A stretch of 16,136 nucleotides of DNA from Promethearchaeota archaeon. GTDB taxonomy: Archaea; Asgardarchaeota; Lokiarchaeia; Sigynarchaeales; SOKP01. A model generated the notes under the pieces. That model ran no database searches. It was not told the DNA's origin and was given only the letters and a program-made list of their open reading frames with translations. The translations under genes and the position numbers were made by a program. Of this stretch, positions 1 to 7,515 are shown one piece after another. Numbering within the stretch: the first letter of the stretch is position 1; each line of letters starts with the position of its first letter. The stretch covers positions 1-16,136 of the forward strand of contig SDNN01000048.1 of assembly GCA_004524425.1 (NCBI GenBank). The letters are read 5' to 3'.

Positions 1-154
1 ACTCATTTTATTTTTTAAAGACGGTTAGATAAATTACTCAATATATTTATTTTTGAAATTTAATTTAATATTAAAAGAATATATTTTATTATTAATTATA
101 GCTTTTAACAGATATTTAATAGATATATTATTCTAATAATTTAATTGGTTAAAG

Positions 155-2083
155 TTGGTAAGTAAAGAATTATCTGATATTTTAGGTATATTTAGAGAAA
201 GATTTTCAGACGAAATATTTAATGCTAAAATGCATAAACTTGTTTATTTAAATTTATTGAAGAACAAAGAGGAAAAGTTCGAAGAATTTAAGGATTTGAT
301 TAGAAACAAATGGCTAAAATTTAAATCAAAAAATGAAAGAAGAACCATTGAAAAAACCTATGCCCCTTTTTTATATTCTAATTTTCATGAATTATTTCAA
401 CAATATTTACAAGATTTTTTTGCTTTTAACGCAGATGCGCTAGAACTGGTGATAAAAGAGCAGATCTCAAAAAAAACGTTGTTAATTGAATATAATTATC
501 ATTTAGCTCCTGAGGAGATAAAAGAATACAATGAATTATCTAAAAAAATAAAAGGAAATCTCTATGGATTACTTTTTTTTACAGGCTATTTATTTTTTTT
601 GGTAGGAATGATTGGAAGATTAATCAGGGAGACAATTAAAGAGGACTTACACATAACCTTAGATTGCGCAGTTATCAAGGAGGATAATGGAAATAAATAT
701 GTAAATTTTTTAATTTTAGTGAGGAATGTTAGAAAAGAAATTTTTGATAACTATTTCTACATGACCTCATTTTACTTTCTCAAACAATTTAAAGGAATTC
801 CAGATGATTATTATGAAAAATTATTAAGGGGCAGAGAAAAGTTATATCAACTAGCTTTAGAACAATATCCTTCCACCAAAGAGAGATTAGGTTGTTTATT
901 ATTCTATTTTTATCGAAAATGTAAATTATTAGAAAATTTTTGTCCTTTACTTGATTTCTTAAATTTCGTATGTTCACGGGTTGAAGATTCCATTTACTCT
1001 AAAATAGATATAATTAACAAAGAATTTCTAGCTAATTTTGATTATCCTGTTGAGAAAAAAAATTCTTTAATCAGAATATTTGATTTTTTGGATAAAATTA
1101 GTACTCTTTATAGTACTTTCCAAGCAAATAATCTCCCTTCTCAAAAATCTCAGTTTAACCTTTTTCTCTTAATAATGAAATATTATTTTGGAAGTGGAAG
1201 TTTAGAAACTCTGGAAGTAGGAAATATATTACTTTTACCTGATAAATTCAAAAAAACCTTAAACCAACATAACAAATCCACTAAAAACGGAGCAATTGGC
1301 TCAAATACTATTAAAGATATCAGTAAATTGATTAATTATTTATCTGTTTTATCGAATCTGGATGATATTGATCTTTTTTTTAAAAAGATCTTTAATAAAA
1401 GGATCTCTCAGTTAAATTATCGATTCTTTCGAAGTTTTCTTAAAAGCTTCAATACGCGGTTTTCAAATTTAATAGATGAGGAGAACAAGAAATTATCTGA
1501 AAATCCAAAGAATGAACCATTCACATTTAACATCATTGTTGACCATGTATCTAGGATGTTATACGTATTAGTAGATAAAATATTTCTTAGAGAAAATTTA
1601 AAAGATGCTTCTAAAAATTTTATTGATCCCAGGGGGAGATATGTAGGAAAAAACATTGCCCTAAGAGTACTAGAGCTTTTCATTTTTCAAGAGATAAACT
1701 TTTCAGACGACATTTGGCCAGAATATTTATTAAGCATTTATAGAGATAAATTAAATGAGGAAATAAAAAATTATGTCAATATCCCTGAAAAATACTTTTA
1801 TTCTGATAAAGACCTAACAAAATTTCTCACGATGTATAATTTACAAACCTTTTCTACTGCTCAATTTTTTGAAGAGTGGATTATTAATGAAATTATCATC
1901 CCTTTGAACAATTTCATACAGAATATTAGAGGTGCTATTAAGAATAAATCCAATAGTAAAGAAATCTATAAAACTATAAATGAATATTTAATGAAGGATC
2001 TAAGACCCCAAGATAAAAAGATTTCAAAAGAACTTAAGTTTGCTTGCGATCGAATTGCTCAATTTTGGATTGTAGACAAATAA
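155..2083 (+). CDS. Hypothetical protein, 642 aa, large alpha-helical orphan
   Basis: I do not recognise a family. The frame is open for 642 codons, long enough in such AT-rich DNA to be a real gene. The protein is rich in Lys, Asn, Phe and Leu and looks mostly helical. One strongly hydrophobic stretch, about residues 134-157 (rich in Leu/Phe/Gly), could be a single membrane helix or a buried core helix; it is followed by a short segment at about 166-190 that resembles alternating beta strands. No signal peptide, Cys cluster or nucleotide-binding motif is visible. The start used here is a TTG with no Shine-Dalgarno sequence; an in-frame ATG at 230 (residue 26) is a credible alternative start. 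The gene converges on mobB with only 12 bases between the stop codons, and stands alone on its strand. Function unknown. Confidence 0.75.
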   Translation: MVSKELSDILGIFRERFSDEIFNAKMHKLVYLNLLKNKEEKFEEFKDLIRNKWLKFKSKNERRTIEKTYAPFLYSNFHELFQQYLQDFFAFNADALELVIKEQISKKTLLIEYNYHLAPEEIKEYNELSKKIKGNLYGLLFFTGYLFFLVGMIGRLIRETIKEDLHITLDCAVIKEDNGNKYVNFLILVRNVRKEIFDNYFYMTSFYFLKQFKGIPDDYYEKLLRGREKLYQLALEQYPSTKERLGCLLFYFYRKCKLLENFCPLLDFLNFVCSRVEDSIYSKIDIINKEFLANFDYPVEKKNSLIRIFDFLDKISTLYSTFQANNLPSQKSQFNLFLLIMKYYFGSGSLETLEVGNILLLPDKFKKTLNQHNKSTKNGAIGSNTIKDISKLINYLSVLSNLDDIDLFFKKIFNKRISQLNYRFFRSFLKSFNTRFSNLIDEENKKLSENPKNEPFTFNIIVDHVSRMLYVLVDKIFLRENLKDASKNFIDPRGRYVGKNIALRVLELFIFQEINFSDDIWPEYLLSIYRDKLNEEIKNYVNIPEKYFYSDKDLTKFLTMYNLQTFSTAQFFEEWIINEIIIPLNNFIQNIRGAIKNKSNSKEIYKTINEYLMKDLRPQDKKISKELKFACDRIAQFWIVDK

Positions 2084-2095
2084 GCCCATAGAAAG

Positions 2096-2599
2096 CTATT
2101 TTAAGTTAAAAATTTTCAGAAATTTATCAAAATCAGTTTCAATATTTATTATTGGAATATTTATCTCCTCATTAATGGGTTTTTCTTCTAAAGCTACTAA
2201 CCCAGAAATCATTTTTACATTATCATTTAATTGTGATTCAAATTCGCCAAAATCTTTCAGGCATAAGACTGTTGGATAATTAATATCTCTAAATCCCTCA
2301 GTAATGATTAAATCGACTTCAAATGGACCCGCTTCCAACCATTTTTTGATTCTTTCAATATTAATTTCTTTTTTAATAAATATTGTCGTTTCGTTAAGTA
2401 TGTTTTTAGTTATGGCGTAAGAAGCTCCATGTTCAGTGAATAAATAAGAATCCTTTCCTTTTTTATCAATCTGATGTTCATGTATGTTTTTAATGACTGC
2501 TATATTATAATTCAATTTTTTCTTTAACATGCTTAATGCATTTAAAATAAAGGTCGTTTTTCCCGATCCTGAATACCCAATCAGACTAATTATTTTCAT
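2096..2599 (-). CDS. mobB: Molybdopterin-guanine dinucleotide biosynthesis protein MobB
   Basis: This 167-residue P-loop GTP-binding protein assists MobA in attaching GMP to molybdopterin to form the guanine dinucleotide cofactor of molybdo- and tungsto-enzymes. The N-terminal strand runs straight into a Walker A loop, GYSGSGKTT at residues 8-16. Then come the family-typical 'AVIKNIHEH' stretch followed by 'DKKGKDSYLFTEHGA', and the later 'DLIITEGFRD' strand at about 115-125. The length matches stand-alone archaeal MobB. The ATG at 2599 starts right at the first beta strand, as in homologues. Upstream (2600-2640 on the minus strand) is an A/T run that could be a TATA box for a leaderless or short-leader mRNA. 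No other molybdenum cofactor gene is in the window, so its partners must lie elsewhere. Family assignment is solid; its role as a MobA helper is established family knowledge. Confidence 0.93.
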   Translation of the reverse strand: MKIISLIGYSGSGKTTFILNALSMLKKKLNYNIAVIKNIHEHQIDKKGKDSYLFTEHGASYAITKNILNETTIFIKKEINIERIKKWLEAGPFEVDLIITEGFRDINYPTVLCLKDFGEFESQLNDNVKMISGLVALEEKPINEEINIPIINIETDFDKFLKIFNLK

Positions 2600-2774
2600 T
2601 TAAAACCATGACTCTGGTAACTTAAATATAATAATTAAATAGGGGAGAAATCAAATATCTAATAGAAGGAATTCATGTAGGTCTTACTTAATAATAATGA
2701 TTTCCTATAATTCAATTAATAAATATTATTATATTTTGCAGTCTAATATACTTAATTAGAACCATTCTATACAA

Positions 2775-2782
2775 TTTAAATT
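2775..2782 (+). promoter_or_regulatory. Candidate TATA box for the PIN-TPR gene
   Basis: TTTAAATT lies 14 bases upstream of the ATG at 2797. With archaeal spacing of roughly 25 bases from TATA centre to transcription start, the mRNA would begin at or very near the start codon, so it would be leaderless; no Shine-Dalgarno sequence precedes the ATG, which agrees. Prediction from sequence only, in an AT-rich background where such motifs also occur by chance. Confidence 0.35.
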
Positions 2783-2796
2783 TTGCTCGTAGATAT

Positions 2797-4797
2797 ATGC
2801 CACTCCAAAATGAGACCATAATATTTGATGCCAATTTTTTTATTTGCATGAATTCAATTAAAGCCCGAGATATTTTAGGACATTTAAGCAAGGCATCAAA
2901 AAATTTAGGATTTGATTATCATATAACGGAAGTTGTTTTTAATGAGGTTAGAGCGCCTCAGACTTTTAGAGATAAATTCAAAACGATTATAAACGTTGAA
3001 AATATAACCGACTCAGAAATTAAAGAAGTTAAAGAATTTTTAACTAAGGAGGGAATCCGTTTTCCGGCACAAGATCCTGATCTTTCACTTTTGGCTCTTG
3101 CTCGAAAATTATTAAAAAATAATGAGGAGAAGACCATGCATCTTGTTTCAGATGATTTCAAATTAGTAAAGAACTCTAATTTAATTTTTCATGGTAAATT
3201 GAATTCACTTTCTCTTTCAAGTTTTTTGTTAAAAATTCATAGATCAACCTCAAATAAGCAGTTGCGTAATTATTTCAAGAATGTTTGGAAGAGGAGTTTA
3301 AATTATACTCTTTCGTATATGATTGAGCGCTCAAAAATATATCCTGCTGAAGACAAAATAACATGGCTAATTGAGAGAGCAGTTAGCGTGACTGAAAGCT
3401 CTATAATAACCAGAGATACAGAATATTTAGAGGAAAAGCCTGGTTCTGTCAAATTTGAAATAGGCGCTTCCAAATACGCTGAAGAAATAGAGGCTGCTGA
3501 GAAATACATTGAAGGTCAGAGCCTTCCTACCAGTCAAGAAGAACAAATTATGGATATCGTTAATTTTTTAGAAAATTTAAAGATATCAAGAGAATATATC
3601 AAGCGTGCGAGAGATGCAATAGTAAAAAATGAATCAAAACAAGCAGTTGGGTTTCTTAAAAAAGGAAATGGTTTTTTGGTATCATTATTACAATTAGCTG
3701 CTGGTAAATTGGATAAAAAAAGAAATTACGAGATTGTTGAACAGTTAATTTGTTCAGAAATCTCTAAAACTGAATTTCTTAGATCTTTTCTCCTAGTGTC
3801 ATTAGGAAGAATTAACCCTGCAATTGATTCTCTTGAAAGAGCTGCTTTATTCTCAACTATTATTCACAATTTTCAAACCTGTTTAACATTAAATTATTTA
3901 AAAGCCTTGATTTTGCTATTCCATGGATTATATAAAAATGCAATTAAACAATATAATTTTACAGAAGAACTTGCGGAAATTTATAAAGATGAGAAATTAA
4001 AATTGAAATGTTCCATCGGGAAGGCAATTTCTTTATATATCCAAGGAGAAGATCAAGCTACAGCAATGAATATAATGCATGAGATTTCAGAAATGGATTT
4101 AGAGAAAAATTTCCTAGATGCTATAGTAGTATTCACCGAATTGGGAGATTATTTCTTAGCTTTAGGGCATTCACAATTGGCAGCCAATCTTTATAACGAA
4201 GCTCTTGAAATAAGCATAGATTATAAGTTAAAAATGAAAAGTGATATCTTGATTGAAAAATTAAAAAGAGCCTATATCGCAACGGTCCTGGATGGATATT
4301 CTGCTGAAGATATTGTAGTCGATAAATTAGATGTTTTACTTGACAAAGCTTATTCCGTTAAGGATGTAGAAAAATATAATGAACAGATTAAAAAGATTTC
4401 AAGCTTTAATATTTTATTCTATACTCCCTTTCCATATATCTCAGGAAAGCGTAAGATCATTCCTTTTTCAAAATTACCCAAAGAACTTAAAGAAGACTAT
4501 TTAGAGGTGGTGCATTTTGAACAAATTGAAAATAAAAACCAAAATAGGATTATGTTCATTGTTTCTCATTATGAACTGGGATTATTAGGTTTATTAGTCA
4601 AAACAGATGAAAATATTGTTGGAATTGCTGAAAACTACTCTCTTAAATTGAATTCTAACAGTAAAGTAAAAATTTATGAGCCTGATGATGAATTAAAGGA
4701 TGAATACTTAATACGGGCAATCATCGAACCTACAAAGAAAGAAATGGTGGAGATAGTATACACCTTACCTTCTTTTTTTAAGAAATTAAATCTTTAA
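2797..4797 (+). CDS. PIN-domain nuclease fused to a TPR-like helical region, 666 aa
   Basis: The first ~130 residues form a PIN (VapC/FEN1-like) metal-dependent RNase fold. The expected acidic residues are visible: D11 in 'IFDANFF', E50 in 'VFNEVRAP', D93/D95 in 'QDPDLSLLALA', and D119/D120 in 'LVSDDFKLV'. Residues ~260-500 are a helical array with repeated pairs of amphipathic helices (for example 'AIKQYNFTEELAEIYKDEKL' and 'AANLYNEALEISIDYKLKM'), resembling tetratricopeptide repeats. The last ~110 residues contain beta-rich segments ('NRIMFIVSHYELGLLGLLV') and match no family I know. The intact acid set predicts ribonuclease activity; the TPR-like part suggests an RNA-processing or scaffold role. 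There is no antitoxin-like small gene next door, so a VapBC toxin-antitoxin pair is unlikely. The substrate is unknown. Confidence 0.85.
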   Translation: MPLQNETIIFDANFFICMNSIKARDILGHLSKASKNLGFDYHITEVVFNEVRAPQTFRDKFKTIINVENITDSEIKEVKEFLTKEGIRFPAQDPDLSLLALARKLLKNNEEKTMHLVSDDFKLVKNSNLIFHGKLNSLSLSSFLLKIHRSTSNKQLRNYFKNVWKRSLNYTLSYMIERSKIYPAEDKITWLIERAVSVTESSIITRDTEYLEEKPGSVKFEIGASKYAEEIEAAEKYIEGQSLPTSQEEQIMDIVNFLENLKISREYIKRARDAIVKNESKQAVGFLKKGNGFLVSLLQLAAGKLDKKRNYEIVEQLICSEISKTEFLRSFLLVSLGRINPAIDSLERAALFSTIIHNFQTCLTLNYLKALILLFHGLYKNAIKQYNFTEELAEIYKDEKLKLKCSIGKAISLYIQGEDQATAMNIMHEISEMDLEKNFLDAIVVFTELGDYFLALGHSQLAANLYNEALEISIDYKLKMKSDILIEKLKRAYIATVLDGYSAEDIVVDKLDVLLDKAYSVKDVEKYNEQIKKISSFNILFYTPFPYISGKRKIIPFSKLPKELKEDYLEVVHFEQIENKNQNRIMFIVSHYELGLLGLLVKTDENIVGIAENYSLKLNSNSKVKIYEPDDELKDEYLIRAIIEPTKKEMVEIVYTLPSFFKKLNL

Positions 4798-4884
4798 TAG
4801 GTTAGAATTACTCATCCGAATTACATAAATCTTTATAAACCGAAAATTCTAAATTAAATCAGAAATGGCATAAAAAAGAGTTAT

Positions 4885-4913
4885 ATTGATTAAAAGGAGT
4901 TACTTTAATCAAT
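4885..4913. terminator. Perfect 10-bp inverted repeat between convergent genes
   Basis: ATTGATTAAA (4885-4894) and TTTAATCAAT (4904-4913) are exact reverse complements separated by nine bases. The element sits in the 122-base gap between the stop codons of the PIN-TPR gene and eS26, which are transcribed toward each other. Being symmetrical, it could act as a shared bidirectional terminator or 3'-end processing signal. There is no long T tract directly after it, so the terminator role is inference from position. Confidence 0.5.
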
Positions 4914-4919
4914 GCAAAC

Positions 4920-5195
4920 TTACTTTCTTTTACGCAAATTTTTGTCTCTTTGACTTACTTGATGACTATGAACGGCACAACTTATACAATAGTATTTTTT
5001 AGTTTCTCCTCCCAAGATTACTGTTCCCGTTTTCTTTAATTCGCCATACATCCTTGAATCAACTAAATTTGTCCTTCGTGTTACTGCCTTCGCTTTACTT
5101 CTTGGTACAAATCGACCACATTTGCTGCATTGTACTTTGTTGTAATTTCCCTTGCTACTGCCAGTTTTGCCACCTGATTTTCTTTTCTTTGGAAT
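4920..5195 (-). CDS. rps26e: 30S ribosomal protein S26e (eS26), ATT start codon
   Basis: This 91-residue protein is eS26, a small-subunit ribosomal protein of archaea and eukaryotes near the mRNA exit channel. It begins PKKRKSGGK after the initiator, then carries two zinc knuckle pairs, C23-x2-C26 ('VQCSKCGRFVPRSKA') and C70-x2-C73 ('YYCISCAVHSHQVS'), and the conserved 'KAVTRRTNLVD' segment, ending in a basic tail. The first codon is ATT: in frame upstream there is only ATC AGA ATT ATA GAA AAG GAG GTT TTT AAC after a TAA stop, with no ATG, GTG or TTG. An excellent Shine-Dalgarno (GGAGG, 5204-5208) lies eight bases before the ATT, exactly where initiation should occur, and homologues start with Met-Pro-Lys-Lys at this point. 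Possible TATA boxes lie at about 5251-5269 on the minus strand. A sequencing error changing ATG to ATT cannot be excluded. Confidence 0.95.
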   Translation of the reverse strand: MPKKRKSGGKTGSSKGNYNKVQCSKCGRFVPRSKAKAVTRRTNLVDSRMYGELKKTGTVILGGETKKYYCISCAVHSHQVSQRDKNLRKRK

Positions 5196-5202
5196 GTTAA
5201 AA

Positions 5203-5210
5203 ACCTCCTT
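5203..5210 (-). promoter_or_regulatory. Shine-Dalgarno that fixes the ATT start of eS26
   Basis: Read on the minus strand this is AAGGAGGT, a near-perfect match to the archaeal anti-Shine-Dalgarno sequence, with eight bases between GGAGG and the ATT at 5193-5195. It is one of the few strong ribosome binding sites in this window and decides the otherwise unlikely start codon. Confidence 0.85.
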
Positions 5211-5537
5211 TTCTATAATTCTGATTTAACTTCTTATCCTTAAAGAAATGAATTTAAAACACTTTAAATAATTTATTCTTGAAATAAAAAGCGAAGAGAT
5301 TTAAAAGCTTTATTCTAAAGTTTAAAATTTTAAAATTAATAAAAGCAATTGCTATTAAGTGGGATATTTGCAAAGAAAACATACCACGTGAATTAGAATC
5401 CAATCTAATAATTTTTGTGAATTAGTTGAGGAATAGAACATTATTACTCTTCATGCAATTGAAATAGTATTCTTTATTCTATTGAGAAATTTAACAATAT
5501 TATTCACCAGCATCGAAAGTGAAAATTGTAAAACCAT
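5211..5537. other. Intergenic region upstream of eS26, no gene seen
   Basis: This AT-rich stretch separates the phosphatidyltransferase stop from the eS26 ribosome binding site; both genes are on the minus strand. I find no convincing coding frame, tRNA or long repeat. TATA-like runs at about 5251-5269 (minus strand) could be the eS26 promoter, giving a leader of roughly 30-45 bases. The size of the gap argues that eS26 has its own promoter and is not co-transcribed with the upstream pair. Confidence 0.4.
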
Positions 5538-6293
5538 TCACTCAGATGGAAGATCATAAGATATTGCCTCCTTTTTATCACTGAATTTTAAATTTTTATA
5601 TGTATGAATTATTCTTTGGGCTACTGTATATAAGAGTGAAATGAAAAATAATGAGATAAAAATTATAAATATAGGAGTTACAGGAATCCGAGTAACATGA
5701 GGTATTAAAATAGTAATGGGGGAGCCAAGGATTAATAGAGTCATATAATAGAAAGAAGCATCAAGGATAATCGCTCCTAATATAGATAATAACCTTTCTG
5801 CTCTTTCCATTCTTCCAACTCCAATCATGTTCACTCCTTCATTTTCTGCCCTCGATCTTATGTATGAAATCATGATCACCAAAAAAAGAATGATAAATCC
5901 CAAAATAAAGTCAAAAAATCCACCATAAATCAATCCCAAAATGAGCACGGAGTCTGAAATCCTGTCTAAATTTGAATCAAGGAATGCACCTGATTTTGTG
6001 ACCGTGTTTGTCCTTCTTGCTACTTCTCCGTCAAAAATGTCAAAAGCTCCTGCCCAGAATATCAAAAAAGGTATTATCCACGATATGTATATCGAATAAT
6101 ATAATATCCCACAAATTAAAAGAATAGCCGCTGTTATTGATAAAGTTAAACCCACAAAACTTAATATATTTGGACTTATGTCGTGCTTGATTAAAAAATC
6201 AACTGGTCTGTTAATTATATTCTCTAAAAAATCTCTTTGATGCTTTCTCTTCTCTAATCCTTCAAAAGCGCTCAATTTTCTTCTAAATCCCAC
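5538..6293 (-). CDS. CDP-alcohol phosphatidyltransferase family membrane protein
   Basis: This 251-residue integral membrane enzyme transfers a phosphorylated lipid moiety from a CDP-activated lipid to an alcohol, releasing CMP; in archaea such enzymes make archaetidyl headgroup lipids such as archaetidylinositol phosphate. The complete family signature D-x2-D-G-x2-A-R-x8-G-x3-D-x3-D is present: D85, D88, G89, A92, R93, G102, D106, D110. These residues bind two metals and the cytidine nucleotide. About six hydrophobic helices are visible (roughly 43-63, 67-85, 112-140, 150-172, 180-200, 205-230). The start is a GTG preceded by a weak AAGGA. It follows trmY on the same strand after 59 bases, so the two may be co-transcribed. 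Which alcohol is used (myo-inositol phosphate, glycerol phosphate or serine) cannot be told from the sequence alone. Confidence 0.9.
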   Translation of the reverse strand: MGFRRKLSAFEGLEKRKHQRDFLENIINRPVDFLIKHDISPNILSFVGLTLSITAAILLICGILYYSIYISWIIPFLIFWAGAFDIFDGEVARRTNTVTKSGAFLDSNLDRISDSVLILGLIYGGFFDFILGFIILFLVIMISYIRSRAENEGVNMIGVGRMERAERLLSILGAIILDASFYYMTLLILGSPITILIPHVTRIPVTPIFIIFISLFFISLLYTVAQRIIHTYKNLKFSDKKEAISYDLPSE

Positions 6294-6352
6294 ACGTCCT
6301 TGATTTGGATTAATATCTTAAAAATTGGTTTTCATAAAAAATTTATGATAAA

Positions 6353-6949
6353 TTAGTAAATTACCAATAGCTTAATTAATCTTATAATCGAGGATGCTAA
6401 ATAAGATTTATTTCCTAAACATACATTTGGAAGCTTCATGTCCCTCAAACCTTTAGATTTAATGAGGTTTCCACTTTGATCTCCGATAACAAATACAAAA
6501 TTCATTTTGTTATTTTTTATTTTGTGCAAGAAATTTGAAGAATGCTCACCATTTTCGTTTAAAATGAATGCCTTAGCATCAATTTTTAAAAAATACCTTA
6601 AAGCTTCGAAGATCGTCATGTATGAGGATTTTACTCGATTTAAAGGATTGTCTTCAATTTCCGTACCTTCTTCTTTTTTTCTAATTAAATCAACGAAGTA
6701 TTCAGTTAATTTTAACTCATTTTTTGGAAAGGAATTATAATCTAAAAGTTTCGTATCAAAAATATACGTTCCCAGTTTTTCTAAAAAAACCCAAATCTGA
6801 ATATTATCTTCAAAATCGTTATTTCTTAATAGTGCCGCCAATATGCAACGAGAAATCACATCTAATCTTCCCGAAGATCCAGGTATATCTTTGATAGTAT
6901 AATTTTTTATATTAACTGTTGATGATTTTATAAAAAAAATTAGAGACAT
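6353..6949 (-). CDS. trmY: tRNA (pseudouridine(54)-N1)-methyltransferase TrmY
   Basis: This 198-residue protein is a SPOUT-class (DUF358) methyltransferase that uses S-adenosylmethionine to methylate N1 of pseudouridine 54 in the T loop of archaeal tRNAs, giving m1-psi in place of bacterial/eukaryotic m5U. The best match is 'DIPGSSGRLDVISRCILAAL' at residues 21-40, the family signature 'SGRLDVxxRC'. Near the C-terminus come 'FVIGDQSGN' and 'LPNVCLGNKSYLASSIIRL', which correspond to the knotted cofactor-binding loop ('xxLGxxSLxASH' in relatives). The length is typical. The ATG start at 6949 leads directly into the first strand; no Shine-Dalgarno is evident. It lies 59 bases upstream of the phosphatidyltransferase gene. 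Family assignment is confident; activity is inferred from the family. Confidence 0.88.
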   Translation of the reverse strand: MSLIFFIKSSTVNIKNYTIKDIPGSSGRLDVISRCILAALLRNNDFEDNIQIWVFLEKLGTYIFDTKLLDYNSFPKNELKLTEYFVDLIRKKEEGTEIEDNPLNRVKSSYMTIFEALRYFLKIDAKAFILNENGEHSSNFLHKIKNNKMNFVFVIGDQSGNLIKSKGLRDMKLPNVCLGNKSYLASSIIRLIKLLVIY

Positions 6950-7515
6950 CTTATTGATTTTTAGAAATATTTTAGAACATGATGATAATCAATATTATAA
7001 AAATTATATTTTTACTCATTTTAGTCCCTTGGTTCATGTTCCCAATAAAATTTATAATTCAATAAAATTTATTTCAAAGCAAAAAAAAATTTGATTATGA
7101 AGATAGAGCGGTAGGCAAACAAGAAGCTGAAGATCTGGTAAAGAACAATAACATGGAATATTTTGAAGTATCTGCTATCAAGTTGTGAGGGGTTTCAACG
7201 ATTCAAGGAAAATTTAATTCTTACTATAGCACAAATTTTTAAAAATGATTCATGATACAAAATTTAGAAATTAAATCAGGTTTTTTTAACAATTTCTCAT
7301 TTCTCACTGGATATAATCTTATAATTAAAATCTAAATCAAGCTGTTTTGAACTTTTTTTCGCGGGTTTTTAACACTTATTTTAAACGAAAAACAGATAAA
7401 AGAAGAGAAATTTTTCATTATTGAACAACAAAAAAATATTAAAATGAGTTTAAACTTTTTAATAAAAATTAGAATCTTAGATTCGTTTTTCAATTATTAA
7501 AAATAAAACTTCTCA
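6950..7515. other. Long intergenic region containing a GTPase remnant
   Basis: Apart from the broken GTPase at 7081-7255, this stretch between the divergent trmY and the intact GTPase gene carries no convincing coding frame. It is rich in A and T runs. Sequence 6960-7080 may hold further eroded parts of the lost GTPase, but I could not match it to any GTPase motif. The part from 7256 to 7515 should contain the promoter of the intact GTPase; the run TTTTTAATAAAAATT near 7458 is a possible TATA region. Confidence 0.4.
7081..7255 (+). pseudogene. Frameshifted C-terminal remnant of a Rab/Ras-like small GTPase
   Basis: Reading from 7081 gives KKKFDYEDRAVGKQEAEDLVK then NNNMEYFEVSAIKL and a TGA stop at 7186-7188. 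Switching frame at about 7184 continues with CEGFQRFKENLILTIAQIF and ends at a TGA at 7253-7255. Joined, this is the typical end of a Rab/Ras-family GTPase: the segment following the NKxD (G4) motif, 'EAEDLVKNNNMEYFEVSA' containing G5 (SA), and the last helix 'GEGFQRFKENL'. The intact gene 260 bases downstream has the same order ('MNYHEISALTGDGFDDFKEDL') but clearly differs, so this is the relic of another paralogue rather than a recent copy. No G1-G3 motifs were found upstream, so the front of the gene is gone or unrecognisable. The disruption is at the G5 loop. Confidence 0.78.

Noticed and set aside
1..154. Possible tRNA or other RNA gene at the window start
   Set aside because: No T-loop or anticodon-arm pattern; it is featureless AT-rich sequence that probably holds only the first gene's promoter.
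1417..1683. 88-codon minus-strand frame inside the 642-residue gene
   Set aside because: Lies opposite a long, well-formed coding frame and has no recognisable domain; it is an antisense shadow.
6979..7040. ATGATGA as box C of a C/D guide RNA
   Set aside because: No CTGA box D or matching C'/D' boxes were found within a suitable distance.
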